Below, piece after piece: positions 44,666 through 53,390 of a DNA stretch of 64,000 nt. How positions within the stretch are numbered: position 1 is the stretch's first letter; every line of letters starts with the position of its first letter. A model generated the notes under the pieces. The model made no database searches. It worked only from the letters and a program-made list of their open reading frames with translations, and had not been told where the DNA came from. The position numbers and the translations under genes are program-made. The stretch spans positions 248,001 to 312,000 of the forward strand of contig NZ_WNXQ01000001.1 in NCBI RefSeq assembly GCF_009789075.1, written 5' to 3'. This stretch comes from Pseudooceanicola pacificus (GTDB lineage Bacteria; Pseudomonadota; Alphaproteobacteria; Rhodobacterales; Rhodobacteraceae).

Positions 44666-44719
44666 CGCGATGGACCGGACGATCAGGGCGCTCCGCTGGC
44701 GAGCGCCCCGGGCTTGCCC

Positions 44720-47230
44720 TCAGCTGGGCAGGTATTCCGCGCTCCAGCTTTCGCTGACCTGGCCGGATTTCAGCATTCTCTCCACCGCGGAAGCCGAGTA
44801 GCCGAGTTCGTTCAGAATATCCCGCGTCGAGGCCCCGAATTTCTCGGTTGGCGTCAGGGCAAAGACACGGCCGCGCACGGGCCTCACCGCATAGGGGTCA
44901 AGCTGCGTAACGCTGTGCCCGCTGGGGTGATCTTCGTAGACCGAAAACGAATAGCTGCCCCGATCCGTGCCGGGAGTCCCGTCGGGTGCGCGCAGATTCT
45001 CGGCCCGCAGCGCCTCGATGTTGTGGCAGATCGCGCAGCCGATATCCGCAGCGCGCAGACGGTCGATCCATTCGTTCGCCGGCAGGGACTGAAACGCCCC
45101 GGCCAGGAACGCGGCGCGCTCCTCTTCCGGGACATCCGGGAAACCTTCCAGCCCTTCGGCATTGCGGAAACGCGGTATGTCGGCCTCATAGGCGCTCAGC
45201 AGGATATAGATGCCCGATGCGGTGCTGTAGAACCGGGCAAGCGCGTCATACCCGTTGACCTCGGGCCCCGAAGGCTCATCGAACAGGCCGCGCCCCCTGA
45301 AATCATAGGCAAAGGGCATCTGCAGCAGGCCGCTGTTTGCGCTGAGCGAGGTGCGCCCCCGCCCGATCCGGCCAAAGCGGTGTTTCTGGTAAAGCGCCGC
45401 AGCCACGGCAAGCGCGCCGCCAAAGCCGCACATGACGTCGATCGTGCCGACATGCGCGTGCTCTTCGGGCCGGTCCATCGCACCGCCGAACCGCAGCATG
45501 ATGCCCGTGGTCGCCTGCACCAGATCGTCATAGCCGATGTAATCGCTGCGCACGCCACGCCGCACACCGCTGAAGCAGTCGAGCTTGCAAAAGATCGCTT
45601 CGGGGTTCAGCTTGCGCAGATTGGCCTCATCCAGCCCCATCCGCTTGATCTGGGTGTCCGGCGCATTCCAGAAGATGATGTCGACGGATTTCACCAGATC
45701 CTCGAAGACCTTGCGCCCGTGTTCGGATTTCACATCGGCCAGGATCGACCGTTTGCCGCGCCCCTGGCTCATCCCGTACATCACGGTGTTCCAGCTGTCG
45801 TACATGGGCTGGGCCGGGTCGATCTTGATGACCTCGGCGCCGAAACGGGCAAGGTAGCTGGCCGAATGCGGCCCGGCGATCACGTTGCACATGTCCAGAA
45901 CGCGCACGCCCGACAGCCAGCCCTCCTGCTCGATGCCATCTTCGGGGTCCGGGATGTCGGTGCGCAGCTTGCGCAGGACCTTCAGCGCCTCGTCGAATTC
46001 CACCCAGCGGCGCGGCTCGGGCGTCAGGGCTTCCTCGCCGCTTTCCTCCATCCAGACCACCGGGCCGGGCTGGGTCATCTCGCCATATTCCGGATCCCAG
46101 ACGTCGATCATCAGGCCCGAGGCCTCGGCATATTCGTCGTTGATCCATTCCTGCAGCCAGCGCTGCGGCGCTCCCGGAATGCCCGCACGCCCGAACATGC
46201 GCTTCCACTCATGCGAGGTGCGGGTCATGAACACCTCTTTCATGCGCGCGGCGATCTTGTCGGCCCAGAACTTCGGCATCGGGTAGACGCCCAGCGAGGT
46301 GTCCGTTTCCCATTCCGCCTGCGGCTTGTAGGTGTCGTCTTCCTCCTGCAGGCCTTCCTCGACCATCTCGTCATAGAGGCCCAGCACCTCAAGGCAGCGG
46401 CGGGCGTGGTTCTTGTGGCTGGGGCAGACGACGTAGAACATCCGCCCGTCCTTGCACATGTAGCTGCGGAAGAACGGGTCGAGCAGTTCCTGCAGGTCTT
46501 CGTAGGACACGTTCATCGGCAGGCCTTCGATGCGGCGCCGCTCGATCTCGATCTCGCGTTGGGTGAGATACCGCCTGGGCACGTCCGAGACCTGGATGGA
46601 GTTGTAGCACAGCCCTTCCATGACGGCGGCGGCCAGCGGCACCTCGATCTGATCGCCAAGCCCGGTCAGCTGGCGCGATTGCAAGGCCAGAACGGTTGCC
46701 GAGGCCGCGATCTGCGACGCATAGGAGGAGGAGAGCGGCAGCGGCGAAAACGACGGGTTCAGCCCCATCAGAACCCGGTTCAGCCCCATGTCGGTGAACA
46801 CGCCCGAGCTGGCCGCGACAACGCTTTCAAACGCGCGCAGGTCGCGGCGCAGGTCGTCATTCGAGGCGAAGCCGGGAATGGAAATCGTGATCAATTCGGG
46901 CCGTTCCTTGCGCATCTGGGCAAAGTCGATCCCGAGCTTCGCCAGCTTGCCGGGGCGGAAGTTCTCGACGATGATGTCCGCTTCGGCACAGAGCGCACGC
47001 GCCCTGGCCAGCCCGTCCGCGGATTTCAGATCGAGGTTCACGATCAGCTTGTTGCGCATCAGCGCGGCATTGGCGGGGCTGTCCCACATCGGCCCGTCCG
47101 GCGGGTCGATATGAACGACCGTGGCCCCCAGGTCCCCCAGCAACATCGCAACTGCGGGCCCGGCAATATACTGCCCGAAGTCGACAACCTTGACGCCGGT
47201 CAGGGGAAGATTGGAAAACGGTTTACGCAT
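44720..47230 (-). CDS. Tandem class III (CaiB/BaiF) CoA-transferase
   Basis: An 836-residue protein containing two class III CoA-transferase units. The first begins TGVKVVDFGQYIAGPAVAML, the second near residue 440 with GVRVLDMCNVIAGPHSASYL. In the second unit HVGTIDVMCGFGGALAVAAA carries an Asp at the usual catalytic position; the first unit has LSSSYASQIAASATVLALQS with no Asp there, so probably only the second forms the acyl-aspartyl intermediate. It would move CoA between an acid and an acyl-CoA. The start at 47230 (MRKPFSNLPLTGVKVVDFG) has GGAGAG upstream. It lies 36 bases after the GMC oxidoreductase gene. Confidence 0.88.
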   Translation of the reverse strand: MRKPFSNLPLTGVKVVDFGQYIAGPAVAMLLGDLGATVVHIDPPDGPMWDSPANAALMRNKLIVNLDLKSADGLARARALCAEADIIVENFRPGKLAKLGIDFAQMRKERPELITISIPGFASNDDLRRDLRAFESVVAASSGVFTDMGLNRVLMGLNPSFSPLPLSSSYASQIAASATVLALQSRQLTGLGDQIEVPLAAAVMEGLCYNSIQVSDVPRRYLTQREIEIERRRIEGLPMNVSYEDLQELLDPFFRSYMCKDGRMFYVVCPSHKNHARRCLEVLGLYDEMVEEGLQEEDDTYKPQAEWETDTSLGVYPMPKFWADKIAARMKEVFMTRTSHEWKRMFGRAGIPGAPQRWLQEWINDEYAEASGLMIDVWDPEYGEMTQPGPVVWMEESGEEALTPEPRRWVEFDEALKVLRKLRTDIPDPEDGIEQEGWLSGVRVLDMCNVIAGPHSASYLARFGAEVIKIDPAQPMYDSWNTVMYGMSQGRGKRSILADVKSEHGRKVFEDLVKSVDIIFWNAPDTQIKRMGLDEANLRKLNPEAIFCKLDCFSGVRRGVRSDYIGYDDLVQATTGIMLRFGGAMDRPEEHAHVGTIDVMCGFGGALAVAAALYQKHRFGRIGRGRTSLSANSGLLQMPFAYDFRGRGLFDEPSGPEVNGYDALARFYSTASGIYILLSAYEADIPRFRNAEGLEGFPDVPEEERAAFLAGAFQSLPANEWIDRLRAADIGCAICHNIEALRAENLRAPDGTPGTDRGSYSFSVYEDHPSGHSVTQLDPYAVRPVRGRVFALTPTEKFGASTRDILNELGYSASAVERMLKSGQVSESWSAEYLPS

Positions 47231-47266
47231 GGTCTCTCCAGAAGGAAAAAGAGGCAAGTCAGCGGT

Positions 47267-48931
47267 TTAGTGGCCGGCAAGAACCCAGCGGGATGCCTTT
47301 TCCGCGATCATCAGTGTCGGGGAATTGGTGTTGCCGCTGGTGATCTCGGGCATGATGCTGGCGTCGACCACACGCAGGCCGGTGACGCCCTTGACGCGCA
47401 GATGCGGGTCAAGCACGGCGGTGTCGTCATCCTCGCGCCCCATCTTCACCGTCCCCACCGGGTGGAAGATCGTGTTCGCGATGTCGCCGGCCAGCTTGGC
47501 GAGCTCTTCGTTGGTCTGATATTGCGGCCCGGGCTTGAACTCCTCGGGCTGGTAACGCTGCATCGCGGGCTGTGACATGACCTCGCGCACCTGCCGCAGG
47601 CTGTCCGCCGCGACCTGGCGGTCATCCTCGGTGGCGAGGTAATTGGGCGAGATCATCGGCGCATCGCGGAAATCTGTCGACCGCAGGCGCACATGGCCCC
47701 GGCTTGTCGGGTTCAGGTTGCAGACGCTGACCGTCATCGCCGGGAACGGATGCAGATCCTCGCCAAAGGCTTCGAGGCTGAGAGGCTGCACATGATATTC
47801 CAGGTTGGCATGGCTGCGGCTCGGGTCCGACCGGGTGAAGGCGCCAAGCTGGCTGGGCGCCATGCTCATGGGGCCAGAGCGTTTCAACGCATATTCCGCG
47901 CCGATCATCGCCTTGCCCCACAGGCTGCTGGCAAGGGTGTTGAGCGTGCGCGTGCCGTTGACCTTGTAGACCGCGCGGATCTGCAAGTGATCCTGCAGAT
48001 TCTCGCCAACAGGCGCGTCGCGCAGCACCTCGATCCCGTGCGATTGCAGCAGCGCCGCCGGCCCGATGCCCGACAGCTGCAGGATCTTGGGCGAATTGAT
48101 CGCACCGGCCGACAGCAGCGTTTCCTTCTTCGCGCTGACGGTGGTGGCCTGCCCGCCGCGATTGACACGCGCGCCGGTGCAGCGCAGCGCGCCTGCCGCG
48201 TCCCTGGCAAAGGTCAGCTTTTCAACCTCGGCCTCGGTCCAGACGGTCAGGTTGGGGCGGGTCTTCGCCGGGCGCAGGAAGGCCTTCGAGCTGCTCCAGC
48301 GCCAGCCCGATCGCTGGTTCACGTCGAAATAGCCGACGCCCGCATTGTCGCCGCTGTTGAAATCGTCGGTCTTTTCGATCCCGGTCTGCACGGCGGCATC
48401 GGCAAAGCTGTCGAGCACGTCCCACCGCAGCCGCTGCTTTTCCACGCGCCATTCCCCGCCATGACCGTGCATGTCGGAAAACCGGCTGTTCTTCCCGGTT
48501 TCGGGATCGGCGTCATCGTCCAGCTTCCAGTGATCTTCATGGGCCATGAAGTCGCGCAGGGAGTCGTCCCAGCCCCATTCCGTCTCGCCGCTCAGCTTTG
48601 CCCAGTTGTCATAGTCACGCGCCTGGCCACGCATGTAGATCATGCCGTTGATCGACGAGCACCCGCCCAGGGTCTTGCCCCGCGGGTAGCGCAGAACGCG
48701 CCCGTTCAGCCCCTTGTCGGGCTCGGTCTTGTACATCCAGTCGGTGCGCGGATTGCCGATACAATAGAGGTATCCGACCGGAATATGGATCCAATGGTAG
48801 GTATCCGCCTTCCCGGCCTCCAGCAGCAGTACCCGGTTGGTTGCATCCGCGCTCAGCCGATTGGCCAGAAGACAGCCCGCGGACCCTCCACCGATCACGA
48901 TGAAATCAAATTCGGTCTCAGCATTCCGCAT
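47267..48931 (-). CDS. GMC-family oxidoreductase (choline/alcohol dehydrogenase-like)
   Basis: A 554-residue FAD enzyme. The N-terminal FAD fold is [20 protein letters not shown], followed by [20 protein letters not shown] (GMC signature 1) and [20 protein letters not shown] (signature 2). The active-site His is in [13 protein letters not shown], and the end is [20 protein letters not shown]. It oxidises a primary alcohol to an aldehyde or acid; choline is possible but no betaine genes are nearby. The ATG at 48931 has GGAGGA upstream. Likely co-transcribed with the CoA-transferase and controlled by the divergent LysR. Confidence 0.92.
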   Translation of the reverse strand: MRNAETEFDFIVIGGGSAGCLLANRLSADATNRVLLLEAGKADTYHWIHIPVGYLYCIGNPRTDWMYKTEPDKGLNGRVLRYPRGKTLGGCSSINGMIYMRGQARDYDNWAKLSGETEWGWDDSLRDFMAHEDHWKLDDDADPETGKNSRFSDMHGHGGEWRVEKQRLRWDVLDSFADAAVQTGIEKTDDFNSGDNAGVGYFDVNQRSGWRWSSSKAFLRPAKTRPNLTVWTEAEVEKLTFARDAAGALRCTGARVNRGGQATTVSAKKETLLSAGAINSPKILQLSGIGPAALLQSHGIEVLRDAPVGENLQDHLQIRAVYKVNGTRTLNTLASSLWGKAMIGAEYALKRSGPMSMAPSQLGAFTRSDPSRSHANLEYHVQPLSLEAFGEDLHPFPAMTVSVCNLNPTSRGHVRLRSTDFRDAPMISPNYLATEDDRQVAADSLRQVREVMSQPAMQRYQPEEFKPGPQYQTNEELAKLAGDIANTIFHPVGTVKMGREDDDTAVLDPHLRVKGVTGLRVVDASIMPEITSGNTNSPTLMIAEKASRWVLAGH

Positions 48932-49066
48932 GGCAATGTCCTCCCGGTCCGTCCCGCACACGCAGAGATGACCGGACACCCGAAGCGCCCCGCGTGCAGG
49001 GCTGTCCCGGGTGCCAACGCTCCTCCCAACGCAGCACCTTCTCATGGCCTAAGAAGCTTGAGCGAG

Positions 49067-49113
49067 ATTAGCTAATGACAAATTTCTCTGCCTGATATTA
49101 GGTTTCGTAATAT
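49067..49113. promoter_or_regulatory. Two palindromes in the GMC-LysR divergent region
   Basis: ATTAGCTAAT (49067-49076) is a perfect palindrome. ATATTA (49095-49100) and TAATAT (49108-49113) are inverted repeats 7 bases apart and contain a T-N11-A spacing typical of LysR sites. The second one overlaps the first two bases of the LysR ATG, which would allow self-repression. Confidence 0.45.
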
Positions 49114-50017
49114 GGAGAGATTTTCGAACCTTAACAGCATTCTGGCCTTCGTGACGGTCGCACGGGAGCGCAGCGTGTCGCGCGCCGCCGAGGTGCTCAA
49201 CCTCACGCAGCCCGCGATCAGCCATCAGATCAAGCGGTTGAGCGAAGAGACCGGGATTACCCTGTTCAAGCGCACGCCGCACGGCCTGGACCTGACCCCG
49301 GACGGGACCGCAATCCTGCCCAAGGCCGAACAGGTGCTGACGGCAATGGCCGAGTTCCGCCGCAGCGCCAGCGCGCAGTGTGGCCAGGTGTCGGGCAAGT
49401 TGAAAATCGGCACCATCGTCGATCCGGAATTCATCCGCCTTGGCCGCCTGCTGAGCCATCTTGGCGCGGCCTGTCCCAACATCAGCACCGAATTGATCCA
49501 CGGCGTCAGCGGCGAGATACTCGACAAACTGATGCGTCATCAGGTCGACGCCGGGTTCTACCTGACCTCGCCCGACGAGGTGGACACGATCCCCGCCGAA
49601 CGCCCCCTGCACTCGGTGAAACTGGCCGATTTCTACTATCGCGTCATCGCTCCGGTCGGCTGGGACGCGCGTGTCGCCAATGCGGATTGGGCCGATCTGG
49701 CCAGCCTGCCCTGGATCGGCACATCCGCGTCATCGGTGCACAATCGCCTTTTGACCCGGATTTTTGCCCAGCATGGCTGCGTTCAGAATTCGGTCGCCAT
49801 GGTCGATCAGGAAGCCTCGATGCTGGAAATGGTCCGCTCGGGCGTCGGGCTGAGCCTCTGCCGCGAGTCGGTCGCCCTGCATCAACAGCAGACCTTCGGC
49901 CTCGCCGTTTGCGACAAGGTGCGCGTCCCGGCCTGCCTCGTCATCCAGACCCTGGACGACAGAAAGGATCACCCCGTGATCGCCGCCCTGTTCGACCAGC
50001 TTTCCAGCGTCTGGTGA
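49112..50017 (+). CDS. LysR-family transcriptional regulator
   Basis: A 301-residue LysR regulator. The N-terminal helix-turn-helix reads SVSRAAEVLNLTQPAISHQI, with LFKRTPHGLDLTPDGTAILP following. The rest is the periplasmic-binding-like effector domain (KLKIGTIVDPEFIRLGRLLS; QEASMLEMVRSGVGLSLCRE). It is divergent from the GMC/CoA-transferase operon and likely its activator. Only TTAGG precedes the ATG as a weak ribosome site. Confidence 0.92.
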   Translation: MERFSNLNSILAFVTVARERSVSRAAEVLNLTQPAISHQIKRLSEETGITLFKRTPHGLDLTPDGTAILPKAEQVLTAMAEFRRSASAQCGQVSGKLKIGTIVDPEFIRLGRLLSHLGAACPNISTELIHGVSGEILDKLMRHQVDAGFYLTSPDEVDTIPAERPLHSVKLADFYYRVIAPVGWDARVANADWADLASLPWIGTSASSVHNRLLTRIFAQHGCVQNSVAMVDQEASMLEMVRSGVGLSLCRESVALHQQQTFGLAVCDKVRVPACLVIQTLDDRKDHPVIAALFDQLSSVW

Positions 50018-50065
50018 CGGCTGTTCAAGGGCCCTCGACCAGGTGGTCCCACCGCCGCCTTGCGG

Positions 50066-50587
50066 TCAACGGATGTCCATCGAGTGGACCCAGACTTCGG
50101 CCCCGGGCTCATGCGGGGCACGGGTGCCATCCGTGACGGCGCCGAGCCTCCGGGCCACGGCCTGCGAGCGCGTGTTCCGAACGTCGATGTAGCTGTGCAG
50201 CGTTTCCAGCCCCAGAGCCTTTCCCGCCCATGCCTTGACGGCCCTGGCCGCTTCGGTGGCAAACCCCTTGCCTTCCGCGCCCTCGAACAGATGCCAGGCC
50301 AGTTCAACCTCCGGCCAGGTCGAATGCCTGATCAGGCCCACGCGGCCGGCAGGCTCTCCGCTCTGCCTTTCGACAACGATGAAAAAACCGTAGCCGTGCC
50401 AGTGCCAGTGGCCGATGCCAGCCAGAAACCCGAACCAGGCCTGTTCCGCGGTGACGGTCTCTCCCTGTGCCACCATCGACGGGGCGCTGGTCATGAAACG
50501 GGTAAAGGCCGCCAGATCGCCCCGTTCGGGACCCCGCAGCCTCAATCGTTCACTCGTGAGCACGGGTGCGGTTGTAAGACTGTTCAT
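50066..50587 (-). CDS. GNAT-family N-acetyltransferase (RimJ/RimL-like)
   Basis: A 173-residue GNAT of the RimJ/RimL group, starting with SERLRLRGPERGDLAAFTRF. The acetyl-CoA loop is EGAEGKGFATEAARAVKAWA, then ETLHSYIDVRNTRSQAVARR. It acetylates an amino group on a protein or small molecule; the target is unknown. It is convergent with the LysR gene. Confidence 0.88.
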   Translation of the reverse strand: MNSLTTAPVLTSERLRLRGPERGDLAAFTRFMTSAPSMVAQGETVTAEQAWFGFLAGIGHWHWHGYGFFIVVERQSGEPAGRVGLIRHSTWPEVELAWHLFEGAEGKGFATEAARAVKAWAGKALGLETLHSYIDVRNTRSQAVARRLGAVTDGTRAPHEPGAEVWVHSMDIR

Positions 50588-50769
50588 AGGGCACCTATCC
50601 TGTCGTGGCCTCGGGTTCCCTCAACGTACGGCATAGCGAGAGCCTGCGCATATGGGCAAGGATCAACGCAGTACGAGGGTTCCAAGGGAAAACAGCGCCA
50701 GTCTGCGTGGCAGAAGCAAATCCTCTGACAGGCAAGGCAGGACGATCTGGTGCTTTTCAATAGGAGATT

Positions 50770-50845
<76 letters not shown>

Positions 50846-50937
50846 ATCCGGGCGGGCCGTTCGGCCCGTCGCCGCTATCTAGTGAATGCCGCCACCGGGA
50901 TCAAGCGGAAAGTGGACCCCGGCGCAGCACCACGACG

Positions 50938-51261
50938 TCAGTCGTCGTCGTCGGCAGCCACGTCCGCCAGATCGTCCAGCGAGACGTTGTCGTCATCGTC
51001 GTCCTCTTCCAGCAGGTCATCTCCCAGCTCGACATCCACGTCCTCGTCATCTTCCAGAACCGGATCATCCTCGGTCTCGGACGCGCGCATCTTCTTCGTT
51101 GCCGCATCCTCGGCATCGGCCAGGATCATGCGGCCGCGGCTGACATCCAGCTCGACGACTTCGCCCGTGTAGGGGCTGACGATCGGAGTGCGGTTCAGGT
51201 CGTAGAAACGCTTGCCGGTGGTCGGGCAAACACGCTTCGTGCCCCATTCTTCCTTGGGCAT
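50938..51261 (-). CDS. TIGR02300-family acidic protein
   Basis: A 107-residue protein starting MPKEEWGTKRVCPTTGKRFY, then DLNRTPIVSPYTGEVVELD, the conserved head of the TIGR02300 family found in alphaproteobacteria. The second half is extremely acidic (long runs of Asp and Glu) and surely disordered. The family has no known function. AAGGGA precedes the ATG. It sits just downstream of tRNA-Ala in coordinate order, on the same strand. Confidence 0.9.
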   Translation of the reverse strand: MPKEEWGTKRVCPTTGKRFYDLNRTPIVSPYTGEVVELDVSRGRMILADAEDAATKKMRASETEDDPVLEDDEDVDVELGDDLLEEDDDDDNVSLDDLADVAADDDD

Positions 51262-51375
51262 GGGAAATCCCTTCCTAAGTGACATATCTTGTCGATGATC
51301 CGCGCCACCTGCCATAAGCGGAACAGGGTGTCAAAGCCTTTCCATTCAGAGCACGAGAACGGAACACAGGGGCAT

Positions 51376-52068
51376 ATGGGACAGCATATCCTGCAAGGCA
51401 ACCCTCCGGTGGAGGTGATCCTGAAAAGATCCGCCCGGGCGCGGCGGATCTCTTTGCGCATTTCCTCGCTCGACGGGCGGGTCACGCTGACGCTGCCGCG
51501 CGGAGTGAGCGACCGCGAGGGGCTGGCCTTCGCCCGCGAAAAGGAAAGCTGGCTGCGCGGCCATCTCGACACCCGCAGCACGCCGGTCGAGGTCGGGATC
51601 GGCGCGCGGATCCCGCTGGCCGGGCAGATGCTGACCCTGCGCCCCGGGACCGGGCGCGGAATCCGGGCCGAGGGCGACAGCCTGCTGGTGCCGGGCGATC
51701 CGGACAGCGCGGGGCGGCGGGTGCTGGCCTATCTGCGCACCCTGGCGCGCGACCGGCTGGCCGGGGCCTGCGATCATTACGCCGAACGGCTGGGCCACCC
51801 CTATGCCAAGCTGACCCTGCGCGACACCCGCTCCCGCTGGGGGTCGTGCACGGCCGAGGGGGGGCTGATGTTCTCGTGGCGGCTGATCCTCGCCCCGCCC
51901 GAGATCCTCGACTACGTCGCCGCGCATGAGGTCGCCCACCTGGCCGAGATGAACCACTCCGCCGCCTTCTGGAAGGTCGTGCACCGCATCCACGGGCCGC
52001 ATGACAAGGCCCGCGGCTGGCTCAGGACCAACGGGCCGGAACTGCACCGCTACCGTTTCGGAGATTGA
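51376..52068 (+). CDS. YgjP-like metal-dependent hydrolase (DUF45)
   Basis: A 230-residue protein with the zinc site HEVAHLAEMNHSAAFW (HExxH plus a further His) and the preceding TLRDTRSRWGSCTAEGGLMF, both typical of the YgjP/SprT-like DUF45 group. These are predicted metallopeptidases of unknown substrate. The start at 51376 follows AGGGG. Confidence 0.9.
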   Translation: MGQHILQGNPPVEVILKRSARARRISLRISSLDGRVTLTLPRGVSDREGLAFAREKESWLRGHLDTRSTPVEVGIGARIPLAGQMLTLRPGTGRGIRAEGDSLLVPGDPDSAGRRVLAYLRTLARDRLAGACDHYAERLGHPYAKLTLRDTRSRWGSCTAEGGLMFSWRLILAPPEILDYVAAHEVAHLAEMNHSAAFWKVVHRIHGPHDKARGWLRTNGPELHRYRFGD

Positions 52069-52098
52069 CGCCGGGCGCAGCTGTGATCACATGTGCCC

Positions 52099-52746
52099 AT
52101 GTTGATGCAAACACGCCCCGATCCTTCGCCATCCGCCCATGACAGGGTCTATCGCGGGCTGCGCACCCGGATCATGCATGGCGATATCGACCCGGGGCAG
52201 GCCCTCACCCTGCGCGGGATCGGCAAGGAATACGGCGTCTCGATGACCCCCGCGCGCGAGGCGGTGCGCCGGCTGGTGGCCGAGGGCGCGCTGTCGCTGT
52301 CCTCGTCGGGCCGGGTCGCGACGCCCGACCTGTCGAACGAGCGGATCGAGGAGCTGGCCGCCCTGCGCTCGCTGATCGAGGTCGAGCTTGCCTCGCGCGC
52401 CCTGCCCCGGGCGCATATGGCGCTGATCGACCGGCTGCAGGTGATCAACGGCGCCATCGGCGAGATGGTCGAGCGGCAGGATGCCGTGGGCTATATCCGC
52501 ACCAACCTGGAATTTCACCGCACGCTCTACCTGCGCGCGCAGGCGCCGGCGATGCTGGCAATGGCCGAAACCGTCTGGCTGCAGCTTGGCCCGACGATGC
52601 GCAAGCTCTACGCCCGGATGCGCCGGCGCGAGGCGCCGCATTTCCACCGCCACATCATCGCCGCGCTCAAGGCCGGGGATGAACCCGGGCTGCGGCTGGC
52701 CGTGCGCTCGGACGTGACCCAGGGGCTGAAGATGCTGGTGACATGA
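52099..52746 (+). CDS. GntR-family regulator (FCD type)
   Basis: A roughly 215-residue GntR regulator. The wHTH reads VYRGLRTRIMHGDIDPGQAL then SMTPAREAVRRLVAEGALSL. The C-terminal helical FCD ligand domain contains EFHRTLYLRAQAPAMLAMAE. The start is uncertain: GTG at 52093, ATG at 52099 or ATG at 52105. It overlaps the glutathione-transferase gene by four bases, so both are probably regulated together. Confidence 0.85.
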   Translation: MLMQTRPDPSPSAHDRVYRGLRTRIMHGDIDPGQALTLRGIGKEYGVSMTPAREAVRRLVAEGALSLSSSGRVATPDLSNERIEELAALRSLIEVELASRALPRAHMALIDRLQVINGAIGEMVERQDAVGYIRTNLEFHRTLYLRAQAPAMLAMAETVWLQLGPTMRKLYARMRRREAPHFHRHIIAALKAGDEPGLRLAVRSDVTQGLKMLVT

Positions 52747-53390
52747 CCGGGCTGACGCTGCACGGATTCCGCCCCAGCGTCTATGTCAGGGTGGCCCGCC
52801 TGGCGCTGCATCTGCGCGGTCTGGACTACACTCTGGTCGAGGTCGACCCCTTCCAGCCCGGCGCCGCGGCGCATAATCCGCATCCGATGAACCGGATCCC
52901 CGTGCTGGATCACGACGGGTTCCGCCTGTTCGAAACCCGGGCGATCCTGACCTACCTGGACCGCGCCTTTCCCGGTGCGCCCCTGCTGCCCGGGGACCCG
53001 CAAGCCGCCGCCCGGGCCATGCAGGTGCAGGGGATCGTGGATGCCTATGGCTATTGGCCGATGGTGCGGCAGGTCTATGTGGCCGAAGCCCAGGCCCGCG
53101 ACACCGGCGCACCGCGTGACGACGGGATGCTGGCCGAAGGGCTGGCCGCCGCCGCCCCCGTCCTGCGGATGCTGGAAAAGATCGCGGCCGAGGGGCGCGT
53201 GCTGGCAGGTGATGCGCCCAGCCTCGCCGATCTGCACCTTGCCCCGATGATGGCCTACTTCACCATCCCGCCCGAGGGGGCCGAAGCGCTGACCGCCCAC
53301 CCGGCGCTGGCCCGGTGGTGGGCATGGATGTCCGCGCGCCCCGAAATGACGGCAACCGTCCCCGGCGCGGATCAGCCGAGGAAGACCTGA
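52743..53390 (+). CDS. Glutathione S-transferase family protein
   Basis: A 215-residue GST. The thioredoxin-fold N domain has SVYVRVARLALHLRGLDYTL, then NRIPVLDHDGFRLFETRAIL with the cis-Pro and Glu-Thr/Ser glutathione contacts. The helical C domain has LAGDAPSLADLHLAPMMAYF. It probably conjugates or reduces an electrophile using glutathione. Its 3' end overlaps the convergent ktrB gene by 19 bases. Confidence 0.88.
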   Translation: MTGLTLHGFRPSVYVRVARLALHLRGLDYTLVEVDPFQPGAAAHNPHPMNRIPVLDHDGFRLFETRAILTYLDRAFPGAPLLPGDPQAAARAMQVQGIVDAYGYWPMVRQVYVAEAQARDTGAPRDDGMLAEGLAAAAPVLRMLEKIAAEGRVLAGDAPSLADLHLAPMMAYFTIPPEGAEALTAHPALARWWAWMSARPEMTATVPGADQPRKT

